Positions 18,033-27,564 of a DNA stretch of 64,000 nt are shown here, piece by piece (position 1 is the first letter of the stretch; every line of letters starts with the position of its first letter). Origin of the DNA: Yeosuana aquiaggeris (GTDB lineage Bacteria; Bacteroidota; Bacteroidia; Flavobacteriales; Flavobacteriaceae); the NCBI RefSeq assembly GCF_044003965.1, contig NZ_JBAWKC010000003.1, positions 248,001 to 312,000 on the forward strand. The letters run 5' to 3'. Under the pieces are notes generated by a model. That model did not search any database and was not told where the DNA came from. It saw nothing but the letters and a program-made list of their open reading frames with translations. Position numbers and translations under genes: made by a program.

Positions 18033-18965
18033 TTGAAAATAACAAAAGAAATTAAAACCGCCATTCTTGTATTATTAGGAATCTTCCTGTTTATTTTTGG
18101 ATATAATTATTTAAAGGGACAAAACCTCTTTGAACCAAAGAATATTTATTATACTGAATTTGATTATAACGCCTTAAGCAGTTCTTCAGTTGTTACTGTT
18201 AAAGGCAACCAAGTTGGGAAAATTCAGGATATTATTTATGATTATAAAACTGGTAAGACAAGAACAGCTTTTTCTGTAAACGAACAATTAAAATTTTCTG
18301 TAAATAGTAAAGTCAGATTGTATGAAACTGGTTTAATGGGCGGTAATGCACTTGCTATTATTATTAGTAATGATGGTGAGCTAGCAAAACCAGGGGATGT
18401 TTTAGAATCTGAAATTCAAGTAGGCCTTATTACTAGTCTTTCAAAAAACTTTTCCGGATTGAGTACCGATTTAAATGCTACCTTAAAATCTACAGATACG
18501 CTTCTAACCAATATTAATAAAATTGTTATAGATGAGTCTGACGCCGGATTAAAAAGAACAATCGCTGAACTTAACGCGACTTTAAAGTCATTTAAAAATT
18601 TAGCCAATTCCTTAAATACTGTGGTTTCTGAAAATGATAAGAATATAACCTCCATTCTTGATAATTTTAAAACAACGAGTAATGATTTAGCGGTTATGAC
18701 TTCAGAATTAAAAGAAGCTAAGGTTGGAAATACTGTTGAATCATTAAATGCAACTTTAACTAATGTGAACAGTCTACTTACGAATCTAAATAATGGTGAA
18801 GGATCAATGGGTAAATTACTGAAAGATGAAACATTATATCAAAACTTAGAAGGAGCTACTAAAGAAATGGAAGCTTTATTGAAGGATATTAAACTGCATC
18901 CAAAACGTTATTTTAGAATATTATCAAAAAAGGAAATACCTTATCAGGAGTCAGAAACTAATTGA
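18033..18965 (+). CDS. MlaD/MCE-domain lipid-transport protein
   Basis: Periplasmic substrate-binding part of a lipid transporter of the Mla/Mce type, anchored in the inner membrane. The 310 residues show one N-terminal helix (about 8-25), an MCE domain (about 38-115, with VTVKGNQVGKI) and a long, mainly helical C-terminal part with repeated SLNATL/ELNATL segments, as in MCE proteins that form tubes. The start is TTG at 18033; no in-frame ATG occurs before the membrane helix. Its ATPase and permease partners are not adjacent. The Fe-S gene follows after six bases, pointing to an operon. Confidence 0.88.
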   Translation: MKITKEIKTAILVLLGIFLFIFGYNYLKGQNLFEPKNIYYTEFDYNALSSSSVVTVKGNQVGKIQDIIYDYKTGKTRTAFSVNEQLKFSVNSKVRLYETGLMGGNALAIIISNDGELAKPGDVLESEIQVGLITSLSKNFSGLSTDLNATLKSTDTLLTNINKIVIDESDAGLKRTIAELNATLKSFKNLANSLNTVVSENDKNITSILDNFKTTSNDLAVMTSELKEAKVGNTVESLNATLTNVNSLLTNLNNGEGSMGKLLKDETLYQNLEGATKEMEALLKDIKLHPKRYFRILSKKEIPYQESETN

Positions 18966-18971
18966 TAATCC

Positions 18972-20273
18972 ATGAACTATTTGCCAAACATTCTTTTTGC
19001 TATTGCTCTTATTATTGGTATTGGTTATTTTACTAAAAATGTAAAAAAGCTTATACGTAATATTAAATTAGGTCATGATATAGATGTAAGTGATAACAAA
19101 TCACAACGATGGAAGAATATGGCCATGATAGCCCTTGGTCAAAGTAAAATGGTTCGCCGTCCTGTTGCTGGTTTTTTACATATCATAGTATATGTTGGTT
19201 TTGTAATTATAAATATTGAAGTATTAGAAATAATTATTGATGGTATATTGGGAACACATAGAGTGTTTTCTTCAATTGGCCCGTTATATGGCTTTTTAAT
19301 TGGTTCTTTTGAAATATTGGCTCTGCTTGTTTTTGTTGCCGTTATTGTCTTTTGGATTCGTAGAAATATTTTGAAATTACAACGCTTCTGGAAAAGTGAA
19401 ATGACTAGTTGGCCAAAGAATGACGCTAATTACATTTTGTACTTTGAAATGGTCTTGATGTCTTTGTTTTTGATTATGAATGCAACTGACATTCATTTTC
19501 AAGCCATGAATTCAGGAAATATTATTAGTCAATACATAGCACCATTATTTGAGGGGTTCTCTGTAAGTTCACTCCATATTATTGAAAGAACGGCTTGGTG
19601 GATTCATATTTTAGGAATTTTAGTTTTCTTGAATTACCTGTATTTTTCAAAGCATTTACATATTCTTTTAGCTTTTCCAAATACATTTTATGCAAGTTTA
19701 AAGCCTAAAGGGCAATTTGATAATCTAGCCGCAGTCACCAAAGAAGTAAAAATGATGATGGATCCAAATGTTAATCCTTTTGCCGCACCAGCCGAAGGTG
19801 CAGAAATGCCTGCTAAATTCGGCGCTAGTGATGTACAAGATCTAAATTGGGTTCAACTGCTTAATGCCTATACTTGCACGGAGTGTGGGCGTTGCACCAG
19901 TGAATGTCCTGCCAATCAAACTGGTAAAAAATTATCCCCACGCAAAATAATGATGGATACCAGAGACCGGTTAGAAGAAGTTGGGAAAAACCTGGATGTT
20001 AATAAAGGAACCTTTGTAGATGACGGAAAACAATTATTAGATAATTATATAACCAGAGAAGAATTATGGGCTTGTACGTCCTGTAATGCATGTGTAGAAG
20101 CTTGTCCGGTCAGTATCAATCCGTTATCCATTATTTTAGATATGCGTCGCTATTTAGTGATGGAACAATCCGCAGCACCTGTTGAATTAAATAACATGAT
20201 GACGAATATTGAAAACAATGGAGCGCCATGGCCTTACAATCAAATGGACAGACTTAATTGGAAAAACGAATAG
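18972..20273 (+). CDS. membrane 4Fe-4S dicluster protein, HdrD/NarI-like
   Basis: A 433-residue inner-membrane electron-transfer protein. The N-terminal half has about five membrane helices with several His (GFLHIIVYVGF, WWIHILGIL, SKHLHIL), as expected for a b-haem domain of the NarI or HdrE type. The C-terminal half has two 4Fe-4S motifs, CTECGRCTSECP near 305 and CTSCNACVEACP near 373. It is followed by the CCG-domain protein, and the pair resembles the subunits of heterodisulfide-reductase-like Fe-S oxidoreductases. Electron donor and acceptor are unknown. It is six bases behind the MlaD gene. Confidence 0.85.
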   Translation: MNYLPNILFAIALIIGIGYFTKNVKKLIRNIKLGHDIDVSDNKSQRWKNMAMIALGQSKMVRRPVAGFLHIIVYVGFVIINIEVLEIIIDGILGTHRVFSSIGPLYGFLIGSFEILALLVFVAVIVFWIRRNILKLQRFWKSEMTSWPKNDANYILYFEMVLMSLFLIMNATDIHFQAMNSGNIISQYIAPLFEGFSVSSLHIIERTAWWIHILGILVFLNYLYFSKHLHILLAFPNTFYASLKPKGQFDNLAAVTKEVKMMMDPNVNPFAAPAEGAEMPAKFGASDVQDLNWVQLLNAYTCTECGRCTSECPANQTGKKLSPRKIMMDTRDRLEEVGKNLDVNKGTFVDDGKQLLDNYITREELWACTSCNACVEACPVSINPLSIILDMRRYLVMEQSAAPVELNNMMTNIENNGAPWPYNQMDRLNWKNE

Positions 20274-20320
20274 TAAATTTGAAGATTAAGTCAAACAAAT
20301 TCAAAAAAAACAAGATAGAC

Positions 20321-21112
20321 ATGAGCGAATTACTAAAAGTGCCAACAATGGCTGAATTTATGGCTCAAGGCAAGCAACCAGAAGTTTTATTTTGGGTAGG
20401 TTGTGCTGGTAGTTTTGATGATAGAGCAAAAAAAATCACTAAAGCTTTTGTGAAACTTCTAAATAAGGCTCAGGTAGAATTTGCTGTTTTAGGCACTGAA
20501 GAAAGTTGTACTGGTGATCCTGCAAAGCGCGCAGGCAATGAATTTTTATTCCAGATGCAAGCTGTTACTAATATAGAAGTAATGAATGCATATGAAATTA
20601 AAAAAATTGTGACGGCTTGTCCGCATTGTTTTAATACCATAAAAAATGAGTACCCTGAACTTGGCGGTAATTATGAAGTTATGCATCATACCCAGTTTTT
20701 AAAGAGTTTATTGGATGATGGGCGATTGACTATTGAGGGCGGTAAATTTAAAGGGAAACGAATCACATTTCATGACCCATGTTATTTAGGCAGGGCCAAC
20801 AATGTTTATGAAGCTCCAAGAGATTTAATTATCAAACTTGAAGCAGAACTCATTGAAATGAAAAACTGTAAAAAGAATGGCTTGTGTTGTGGCGCTGGAG
20901 GAGCACAAATGTTTAAGGATGCAGAAAAAGGAGATAAAGAAGTCAATGTGGAACGTACTGAACAAGCCTTAGAAATAAAACCAGACATTATTGCTGCTGG
21001 GTGTCCATTTTGTAACACCATGATGACGGATGGTATTAAGGTAAAAGAAAGAGAAGAAGATGTAACCGTTATGGATATTGCAGAATTGATTGCAAATGCT
21101 CAAGATTTATGA
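20321..21112 (+). CDS. CCG-domain (Fe-S)-binding oxidoreductase subunit
   Basis: A 263-residue cytoplasmic protein with two cysteine-rich CCG modules, as in HdrB, GlpC and LutA. Visible cysteine sites are WVGCAGSFDDR, ESCTGDPAKR and ACPHCFNT in the first module and HDPCYLGRAN, GLCCGAGGAQM and GCPFCNTMM in the second. I chose ATG 20321 because the conserved sequence MSELLKVPTMAEF begins there; an in-frame TTG at 20258 would overlap the previous gene. It is likely the catalytic partner of the upstream membrane Fe-S protein. Its TGA overlaps the next ATG by one base (TGATG). Confidence 0.87.
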   Translation: MSELLKVPTMAEFMAQGKQPEVLFWVGCAGSFDDRAKKITKAFVKLLNKAQVEFAVLGTEESCTGDPAKRAGNEFLFQMQAVTNIEVMNAYEIKKIVTACPHCFNTIKNEYPELGGNYEVMHHTQFLKSLLDDGRLTIEGGKFKGKRITFHDPCYLGRANNVYEAPRDLIIKLEAELIEMKNCKKNGLCCGAGGAQMFKDAEKGDKEVNVERTEQALEIKPDIIAAGCPFCNTMMTDGIKVKEREEDVTVMDIAELIANAQDL

Positions 21113-21282
21113 TGTTTAAAAAGAATAGAGTAAGAATTTTTGGAACTATTATATTGTTGATTGGAGTATTTTTACTTTCTTATTTAGATAAAGAAGGAAT
21201 TGATTTTGTTTCAGGAATATTAGTAGGACTAGGAATTGGTCTTATTTTAACCGGACGTATTTTAAAAAGTAATAAAAATTAA
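21112..21282 (+). CDS. 56-residue membrane protein, unknown
   Basis: A small gene coupled on both sides: its ATG overlaps the CCG gene stop (TGATG) and its TAA overlaps the next ATG (TAATG). The 56-residue product starts with a basic MFKKNRVR and has two hydrophobic stretches, about residues 9-24 (IFGTIILLIGVFLL) and 34-50 (SGILVGLGIGLILTGR), with a short acidic turn between them, suggesting a helical hairpin with both ends in the cytoplasm. I do not recognise a family. The coupling suggests a fixed stoichiometry with the Fe-S pair or with the 161-residue protein. Confidence 0.75.
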   Translation: MFKKNRVRIFGTIILLIGVFLLSYLDKEGIDFVSGILVGLGIGLILTGRILKSNKN

Positions 21283-21767
21283 TGTTAGTAGAATTTAATA
21301 CATTACCTGACGAATCAAGAGTTTGGATTTACCAAGCCAGTCGTTCGTTCACAGACCAAGAGATTGAAGAAATTCAATCGAGATTAATTGAATTTATCCA
21401 AAACTGGACAGCTCATGGTGGTGATTTGGAATCTGGTTATTGTATTAAATATAAACGATTTATAGTACTTGGTTTAAATCAAAACTTAAATCATGCTACC
21501 GGTTGTTCTATAGATGCATCGGTTCATTTTATTCAGCAATTAGAAAAGGATTTTTCAGTTGACTTATTAGATAAGATGAATGTCTCATATAAACAAGGAG
21601 AGTTTATTGCTTACAAAACATTAACCGATTTCAGAAAAATGGCACAGGAAAAGGCGGTTTCAAAAAACACCATTGTATTTAATAATTTGGTAAATAATAT
21701 TGCTGAATTTAAAGAAAACTGGGAAGTTCCTGCAAGTGAAAGCTGGCATAGCAGATTTGTTAAATAG
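21282..21767 (+). CDS. conserved 161-residue Bacteroidota protein (often misnamed ABC transporter ATPase)
   Basis: The protein opens LPDESRVWIYQASRSFTDQE and continues with a compact alpha/beta fold containing SGYCIKYKRFIVLGLN and GCSIDASVHFIQQLEKDF. Proteins of this kind in Flavobacteriaceae are often labelled ABC transporter ATPase, but no Walker A, signature or Walker B motif is present and the length is far too short, so I do not accept that label. There is no signal or membrane helix. It ends the amidase-MlaD-Fe-S run and is translationally coupled to the 56-residue gene. Function unknown. Confidence 0.8.
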   Translation: MLVEFNTLPDESRVWIYQASRSFTDQEIEEIQSRLIEFIQNWTAHGGDLESGYCIKYKRFIVLGLNQNLNHATGCSIDASVHFIQQLEKDFSVDLLDKMNVSYKQGEFIAYKTLTDFRKMAQEKAVSKNTIVFNNLVNNIAEFKENWEVPASESWHSRFVK

Positions 21768-21890
21768 TTTTTTCTCTTGTTAAATTAAAATCTTAAATAT
21801 TCTAATTTACTGTGCTTTATGATTAAAAAAACTTTCATATCTCAAATAGAATAATCATTTTTACGGCTTTCAAGAAAGTAATCATAAATT

Positions 21891-23114
21891 ATGGCTAACG
21901 AGATTTTTCTACTAAATATATCCGGACAAGATAAACCAGGATTGACTTCTAATTTAACAAGTGTTTTGGCAGAATATGATGCCAAGATATTAGATATTGG
22001 ACAAGCAAACATTCACGATACATTATCTTTAGGAATATTGTTTGAAGTGGAGACTGGAGTAAATTCTGCTGCCGTCTTAAAGGATTTACTCTTTAAATCT
22101 TACGAGCTCGGTATTAAAGCTAAATTCACACCTATTACTCTTGAAAATTATGAGAAATGGGTAGGTCTTCAAGGTAAAGACAGATATATAATCACAATTT
22201 TAGGTGAAAAACTGGCGGCACAACAAATTTCAGAAGTTACCAAAATCATTTCAGAAAAGAATTTAAATATTGATTCTATTAAACGATTAACAGGACGCTT
22301 ATCTCTTGTCAAGGAACAGGAATACCCCAGAGCCTGTATTCAGTTATCTATTAGAGGTAAAATAGATAATAAACCTGAGTTAACTGAGAAATTTATGCAA
22401 ATTTCTAGAGAATTAGATGTAGATATAGCATTTCAAGAAGATAATATTTATAGACGAAATAGAAGATTGGTTTGTTTTGATATGGACTCAACTTTGATAC
22501 AAGCTGAAGTTATTGATAAATTGGCTGAATTGGCTGGTGTTGGTGATGAAGTCAAAGCTATTACCGAATCTGCAATGCATGGAGAAATAGATTTTAGTGA
22601 AAGTTTTAAAAGACGCATGAAACTTCTAAAAGGCTTGAGTGAAGAAACGCTACATGAGGTGGCCGTGAATTTACCTATTACTAAAGGAGCCAGAAGATTA
22701 ATTGATACCTTAAAAAGTTATGGTTTTAAAACAGCTATTTTATCAGGTGGGTTTACATACTTTGGGCTTTATTTACAAAAGGAACTGGGGATGGATTATA
22801 TGTATGCCAATGAATTAGAAATTAAAGATGGTATTTTAACAGGTGGGTATATTGGTGAAATTGTTGATGGTAATAAAAAAGCAGAGTTCCTGAAAGAAAT
22901 AGCCAAAAAAGAAGGTATAGATATCAGTCAAACTATTGCAGTTGGTGATGGGGCAAACGACTTGCCAATGCTTAATCTTGCTGGACTCGGGATTGCTTTT
23001 CACGCAAAACCAACGGTAAAAGAAAATGCACAAAGTTCTATTTCTAGCATAGGGTTGGATGGCGTTCTATATTTATTAGGTTATCACGATAGACATATAG
23101 ATTTGATAGAATAG
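21891..23114 (+). CDS. serB: phosphoserine phosphatase with two N-terminal ACT domains
   Basis: Hydrolyses O-phospho-L-serine to serine, the last step of serine synthesis. The 407 residues consist of two ACT-like regulatory domains (about 1-85 and 92-175) and a HAD phosphatase domain from about 190. The HAD motifs are CFDMDSTLIQ (motif I), AILSGGFTYF (motif II Ser), a Lys in TKGARRLIDTL or NKKAEFL, and AVGDGANDLPML (motif III/IV). The ACT pair suggests allosteric control by amino acids. The gene stands alone, with 123 bases upstream in which I cannot assign a promoter. Confidence 0.94.
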   Translation: MANEIFLLNISGQDKPGLTSNLTSVLAEYDAKILDIGQANIHDTLSLGILFEVETGVNSAAVLKDLLFKSYELGIKAKFTPITLENYEKWVGLQGKDRYIITILGEKLAAQQISEVTKIISEKNLNIDSIKRLTGRLSLVKEQEYPRACIQLSIRGKIDNKPELTEKFMQISRELDVDIAFQEDNIYRRNRRLVCFDMDSTLIQAEVIDKLAELAGVGDEVKAITESAMHGEIDFSESFKRRMKLLKGLSEETLHEVAVNLPITKGARRLIDTLKSYGFKTAILSGGFTYFGLYLQKELGMDYMYANELEIKDGILTGGYIGEIVDGNKKAEFLKEIAKKEGIDISQTIAVGDGANDLPMLNLAGLGIAFHAKPTVKENAQSSISSIGLDGVLYLLGYHDRHIDLIE

Positions 23115-23319
23115 CATTTTATATTTTCACACAATTCAAAATATATTGAATCTAATTTATTGTTTTTTATAATTATTGTTTTTTCTCCATAAATGTTGTT
23201 TACAACCTTGTTATAAATCTATCATAAAAGTCTTTTATTCTTCCTAGTAAAAGTGTTATTTTGGCATGGTTTTTCGTCTATGTAATAATTGATTGAAAAA
23301 TCGACATTAATTCATATTT

Positions 23320-26238
23320 ATGCGCCAAATTAAATTAACCATTTCTATATTTTTTATTTTTAATGCCATCGTTGCACAAAATACAATAGACCCTTTATTA
23401 ACTTCAAATCCTGAGCAGCAACAAAAATGGGTCGATAGTATTTATAATACGCTTACTTTAAAGGAAAAAGTGGGCCAATTATATACGATACAAGTATTTT
23501 CTAATCAAGATGAAGCTACTAAAAAGGAAAAAATTCAGTTAATAAAGGATTATCAAATAGGAGGTGTTATTTATTCTCAAGGCGGACCAGTAAGACAGGC
23601 TAAATTAGATAATGAGCTACAAGGACTTTCTAAAGTTCCCATGCTGATTAGCATGGATGCAGAATGGGGATTGAATATGCGTTTAGATTCTACTTTCGCC
23701 TTTCCATGGAATATGACACTTGGGGCTATTAAGGATAATAAGTTAATTGAACAGGCTGGAAGACAAATAGGAGAGCATTGCAAACGTCTGGGAGTTCACT
23801 TGAATTTTGCGCCTGTTGTTGATATTAACACGAATCCTAAGAATCCCATAATTGGGAATCGTTCTTTTGGAGAAGACAGAGATAATGTCACCAATAAAGC
23901 TTCGGCTTTTATGAAAGGTATGCAAGATGCCGGCATTTTAGCCAATGCCAAACATTTTCCCGGTCATGGCGATACTGAAAAGGACTCTCACAAAACACTT
24001 CCTACTATTGATTTTGATGAAAAAAGGATTGATTCAGTAGAGATGTTTCCTTATAAAAAATTAATTAAAGAAGGGCTTTCCAGCGTTATGGTGGCTCATT
24101 TAAATGTTCCAAGTTTAGAAAAAAGGTCTAAATATCCATCGTCATTATCAAATCATGTTGTGACTGATATTTTAAGGAATTCACTTGGATTTAATGGTTT
24201 GATCATTTCCGATGCGCTCAATATGAAAGGTGCTGCAGATTTTGATGAATCAGGAGAAATTGATTTAGCAGCGTTTTTGGCTGGAAATGATATGTTATTA
24301 ATTTCTGAAGACCCTCCAACAGGAATTGCTAAAATTGCAGATGCTTATTATGAAGGTAAAATAACAGAGGAACGTTTACAGTATTCGGTTAAGAAAATTT
24401 TAAAAGCAAAGTATAAGGTAGGATTAAATCATTATAAACCAATTGAAATTAGAAACTTGGCAGAAGATTTAAACCGCATCAAAGACGCCGGTTTATACGA
24501 AGAACTTATTGAAAATGCTCTGACAATTGTAAAAAACGAGTCTGATTTAGTCCCACTTCGCAGATTGGAAACCAAAACAATAGCTTATGTTAAAATGGGT
24601 GATGATAATGGATCAGAATTTCTTACAGAATTAAAAAAATACGGCAAAGTTCATGAAGTGAAAGCTGAGAAACTGGATGATCTTTTAACACAATTGCAAT
24701 CTTATAATACGGTTATTTTAGGCTTTCATCGTTCTAATGATAGCCCCTGGAAAAGTTATGAATTTACAGATCAGGAATTGGTTTGGTTATATGAAATAGC
24801 TAGAACTCATTCGGTGATTTTAGATGTCTTTGTAAAACCATATGTTCTTGCAGATTTAAAAACTGTTGAAAATATTGAAAGTATTATAGTCAGTTATCAG
24901 AATAGTGAAGTTGCACAACAAAAATCGGCACAATTAATTTTTGGTGCCATACCATCTAAAGGCAATTTACCGGTTTCAATGGGTGATTTTTTTAAGGTTG
25001 GAACCGGAATTCAAAACAATGTTCTTGAGCGATTGAGTTATACCATTCCAGAACGAGTTGGGATGAGTTCAAAGAAATTAGAAAAGGTGGATTCGTTGGC
25101 ACAATATGCTGTTGACAATAAAATGACACCAGGAATTCAATTACTAATTGCGCGTAAAGGAAAGGTTATTTATAATAAAAATTTTGGAAAGCATACCTAT
25201 GACGGAAATGAATTAGTGACGTCAAATGATATTTATGATGTAGCCTCTTTAACAAAAATATTAGCGACCTTACCTTTACTCATGGAATTAGAAGAACAGG
25301 GTATTGTAAATTTAGATGATAGATTATCAAAGTTACTTCCGGAATATAAAAACTCTAATAAAAAGAATATTACAATCAAGGAAATGTTATCACATTATGC
25401 TAGATTGATACCATGGGTTCCTTTTTATACTGCGACTTTAGACCCAGATACTAAAAAGCCTAGTGCAAAATATTATAGGAGTGTGCCAAGTAATAAATTT
25501 AATATTGAGATAGATAATAATTTGTACTTGAGAAGAGATTATAAAGATACCATGCAACTTATTATTAAAGAAAGTAAGTTGTTACCTAGGTTGCGTTATA
25601 AGTATAGTGATCTGCCTTATTACATTTTAAAGAAATATATAGAGACACATTACGACAAAGGATTAGATGAGTTAGTACAAGATCATTTTTATGAATCTTT
25701 AGGAGCTAATTTAACAATGTATAACCCTTATCATAAAATGAGTGGAAAAGATATCGTACCAACTGAAATTGATGACTATTATAGATACCAAGAAATTCAT
25801 GGTTATGTTCATGATATGGGAGCAGCCATGCAAAATGGCGTAGGAGGTCATGCAGGCATTTTTAGTAATGCTAATGATATAGCTAAAATTATGCAAATGT
25901 ATTTGCAAAAAGGATTTTATGGTGGAAAACGTTATTTTAAGCCAGAGACTATGGATAAGTTTAATACTTGTTATTTTTGTACTAAAGAGAATCGTAGAGG
26001 AATTGGTTTTGATAAACCCCAATTAGAAGAAGCAGGTCCTACTTGTGGTTGTGTGTCTATGACTAGTTTTGGCCATTCCGGTTTTACAGGTACGTATGCG
26101 TGGGCGGATCCGGAAGAGGAAATTGTATATGTGTTTTTAGCAAATAGAACATATCCTAATGCAGGACAAAATTTACTATTGAAAGAAAATATAAGGACAG
26201 AAATTCAACGCTTAATATATGAAGCGATAGAAGACTAA
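23320..26238 (+). CDS. NagZ-type GH3 hydrolase fused to a beta-lactamase-fold serine hydrolase
   Basis: A 972-residue exported fusion. After a signal peptide (1-20, ending IVAQ) comes a GH3 domain with the NagZ-type KHFPGHGD (211-218), Asp222-His224 acid/base dyad and nucleophile Asp298 in ISDALNM; a GH3 C-terminal-like region follows to about 585. Residues about 590-972 form a class C beta-lactamase/AmpH-type domain with Ser643 and Lys646 in the SLTK motif, Tyr in KYSDLPYY and HSG near 919. The likely roles are release of GlcNAc from muropeptides and peptide or ester cleavage in the periplasm. Both active sites look intact. Such fusions are known in Bacteroidota. Confidence 0.88.
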   Translation: MRQIKLTISIFFIFNAIVAQNTIDPLLTSNPEQQQKWVDSIYNTLTLKEKVGQLYTIQVFSNQDEATKKEKIQLIKDYQIGGVIYSQGGPVRQAKLDNELQGLSKVPMLISMDAEWGLNMRLDSTFAFPWNMTLGAIKDNKLIEQAGRQIGEHCKRLGVHLNFAPVVDINTNPKNPIIGNRSFGEDRDNVTNKASAFMKGMQDAGILANAKHFPGHGDTEKDSHKTLPTIDFDEKRIDSVEMFPYKKLIKEGLSSVMVAHLNVPSLEKRSKYPSSLSNHVVTDILRNSLGFNGLIISDALNMKGAADFDESGEIDLAAFLAGNDMLLISEDPPTGIAKIADAYYEGKITEERLQYSVKKILKAKYKVGLNHYKPIEIRNLAEDLNRIKDAGLYEELIENALTIVKNESDLVPLRRLETKTIAYVKMGDDNGSEFLTELKKYGKVHEVKAEKLDDLLTQLQSYNTVILGFHRSNDSPWKSYEFTDQELVWLYEIARTHSVILDVFVKPYVLADLKTVENIESIIVSYQNSEVAQQKSAQLIFGAIPSKGNLPVSMGDFFKVGTGIQNNVLERLSYTIPERVGMSSKKLEKVDSLAQYAVDNKMTPGIQLLIARKGKVIYNKNFGKHTYDGNELVTSNDIYDVASLTKILATLPLLMELEEQGIVNLDDRLSKLLPEYKNSNKKNITIKEMLSHYARLIPWVPFYTATLDPDTKKPSAKYYRSVPSNKFNIEIDNNLYLRRDYKDTMQLIIKESKLLPRLRYKYSDLPYYILKKYIETHYDKGLDELVQDHFYESLGANLTMYNPYHKMSGKDIVPTEIDDYYRYQEIHGYVHDMGAAMQNGVGGHAGIFSNANDIAKIMQMYLQKGFYGGKRYFKPETMDKFNTCYFCTKENRRGIGFDKPQLEEAGPTCGCVSMTSFGHSGFTGTYAWADPEEEIVYVFLANRTYPNAGQNLLLKENIRTEIQRLIYEAIED

Positions 26239-26288
26239 ATAGGTGTAATGTTTAAAATCTAAAAAATTTTATTCATAAAATAAAAATT

Positions 26289-27425
26289 ATGATTATAGGT
26301 ATTGTTTGTTATCCAACTTTTGGTGGAAGCGGTGTTGTAGCTACAGAATTAGGTTTAGAATTGTCTAAACGTGGACATGAAATTCATTTTATTACTTATA
26401 ATCAACCCGTAAGGTTGGAATTATTAAGTAATAACGTGCATTATCATGAAGTTACTGTACCCGAATACCCTTTATTTCATTACCAGCCTTATGAATTAGC
26501 CTTATCAAGCAAATTGGTTGATATGGTGAAGCTTCATAAAATTGAGATATTGCATGTGCATTATGCCATACCGCATGCATATGCTGCTTATATGGCTAAA
26601 AAAATGCTTCAGGAAGAAGGAATTTTTGTGCCAATAGTTACTACATTACATGGAACAGACATTACTCTTGTAGGAAGCCACCCATTTTATAAACCTGCCG
26701 TTGCTTTTAGCATCAATAAATCTGATGCAGTTACTGCGGTTTCCCAAAGTTTAAAAGATGACACTTTAAGGTTATTTGATATTAAAAATGAGATATCCGT
26801 TGTTCCGAACTTTATAGATTTGGATAAATACAGTAATAATTTCAAAGATTGTCAACGCGCTATGATGGCTAAAGATGAAGAAAGAATTATTACACATATC
26901 AGCAATCTCAGACCAGTAAAACGAGTAAAAGATGTGATATCCGTTTTTTATAATATTCAAAAAGAAATACCTGCTAAATTAATGCTTGTTGGTGAAGGTC
27001 CGGAGCGTGAAAAGATAGAACTTCAATGTCTGAAATTAGGCATTTTAGACAAGGTTATTTTCTTTGGAAAAAGTAATGAAATTGATAAGATATTATGTTT
27101 TAGCGATTTATTTTTATTACCCTCAGAAACAGAAAGTTTTGGATTAGCTGCTTTAGAAGCCATGGCTTCGAGTGTAGCCGTTATTTCAAGTAATACTGGT
27201 GGTATTCCAGAAGTTAATATTCATGGCGTATCTGGTTTTTTAAGTAATGTGGGTGATGTGGATGATATGACCAAAAATGCCCTTTATATATTAAAAGATA
27301 AAAAGCGTCTTGAAACTTTTAAAGCGAATGCGCGCAAAGAAGCCTTAAAATTTGATCTACATAAAATTGTACCACAATATGAAGCTATTTATATTGATAC
27401 ATTGTCTAAATGTTTAGTACTATAA
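26289..27425 (+). CDS. bshA: N-acetyl-alpha-D-glucosaminyl L-malate synthase
   Basis: GT4 glycosyltransferase that joins UDP-GlcNAc and L-malate in the first step of bacillithiol synthesis. The 378 residues have the BshA opening IVCYPTFGGSGVVATELG, HVHYAIPHAYAAYMAKKM near 95, and the nucleotide-sugar site EKESFGLAALEAMA-like segment (TESFGLAALEAMA) near 280, followed by NTGGIPEV. Length is typical. It lies 50 bases behind the GH3 fusion and may be co-transcribed with it. Other bsh genes are not in this window. Confidence 0.93.
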   Translation: MIIGIVCYPTFGGSGVVATELGLELSKRGHEIHFITYNQPVRLELLSNNVHYHEVTVPEYPLFHYQPYELALSSKLVDMVKLHKIEILHVHYAIPHAYAAYMAKKMLQEEGIFVPIVTTLHGTDITLVGSHPFYKPAVAFSINKSDAVTAVSQSLKDDTLRLFDIKNEISVVPNFIDLDKYSNNFKDCQRAMMAKDEERIITHISNLRPVKRVKDVISVFYNIQKEIPAKLMLVGEGPEREKIELQCLKLGILDKVIFFGKSNEIDKILCFSDLFLLPSETESFGLAALEAMASSVAVISSNTGGIPEVNIHGVSGFLSNVGDVDDMTKNALYILKDKKRLETFKANARKEALKFDLHKIVPQYEAIYIDTLSKCLVL

Positions 27426-27564
27426 TTTTTTATTTGAATTTATATTGCCTTTTTTTTTTAGATGTTAATTATATAAGTTATAATTAAAAACATGTAATTA
27501 ACTGTGCTTTATTGTGTTGTAAATTTAGAATTAGTTATTAACTAATAATTTAAATAAAAACAAC

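Noticed and set aside
20258..20320. Longer TTG start for the CCG-domain protein
   Set aside because: It would overlap the previous gene by 16 bases and add a Lys/Asn-rich stretch unlike the family; ATG 20321 fits better.
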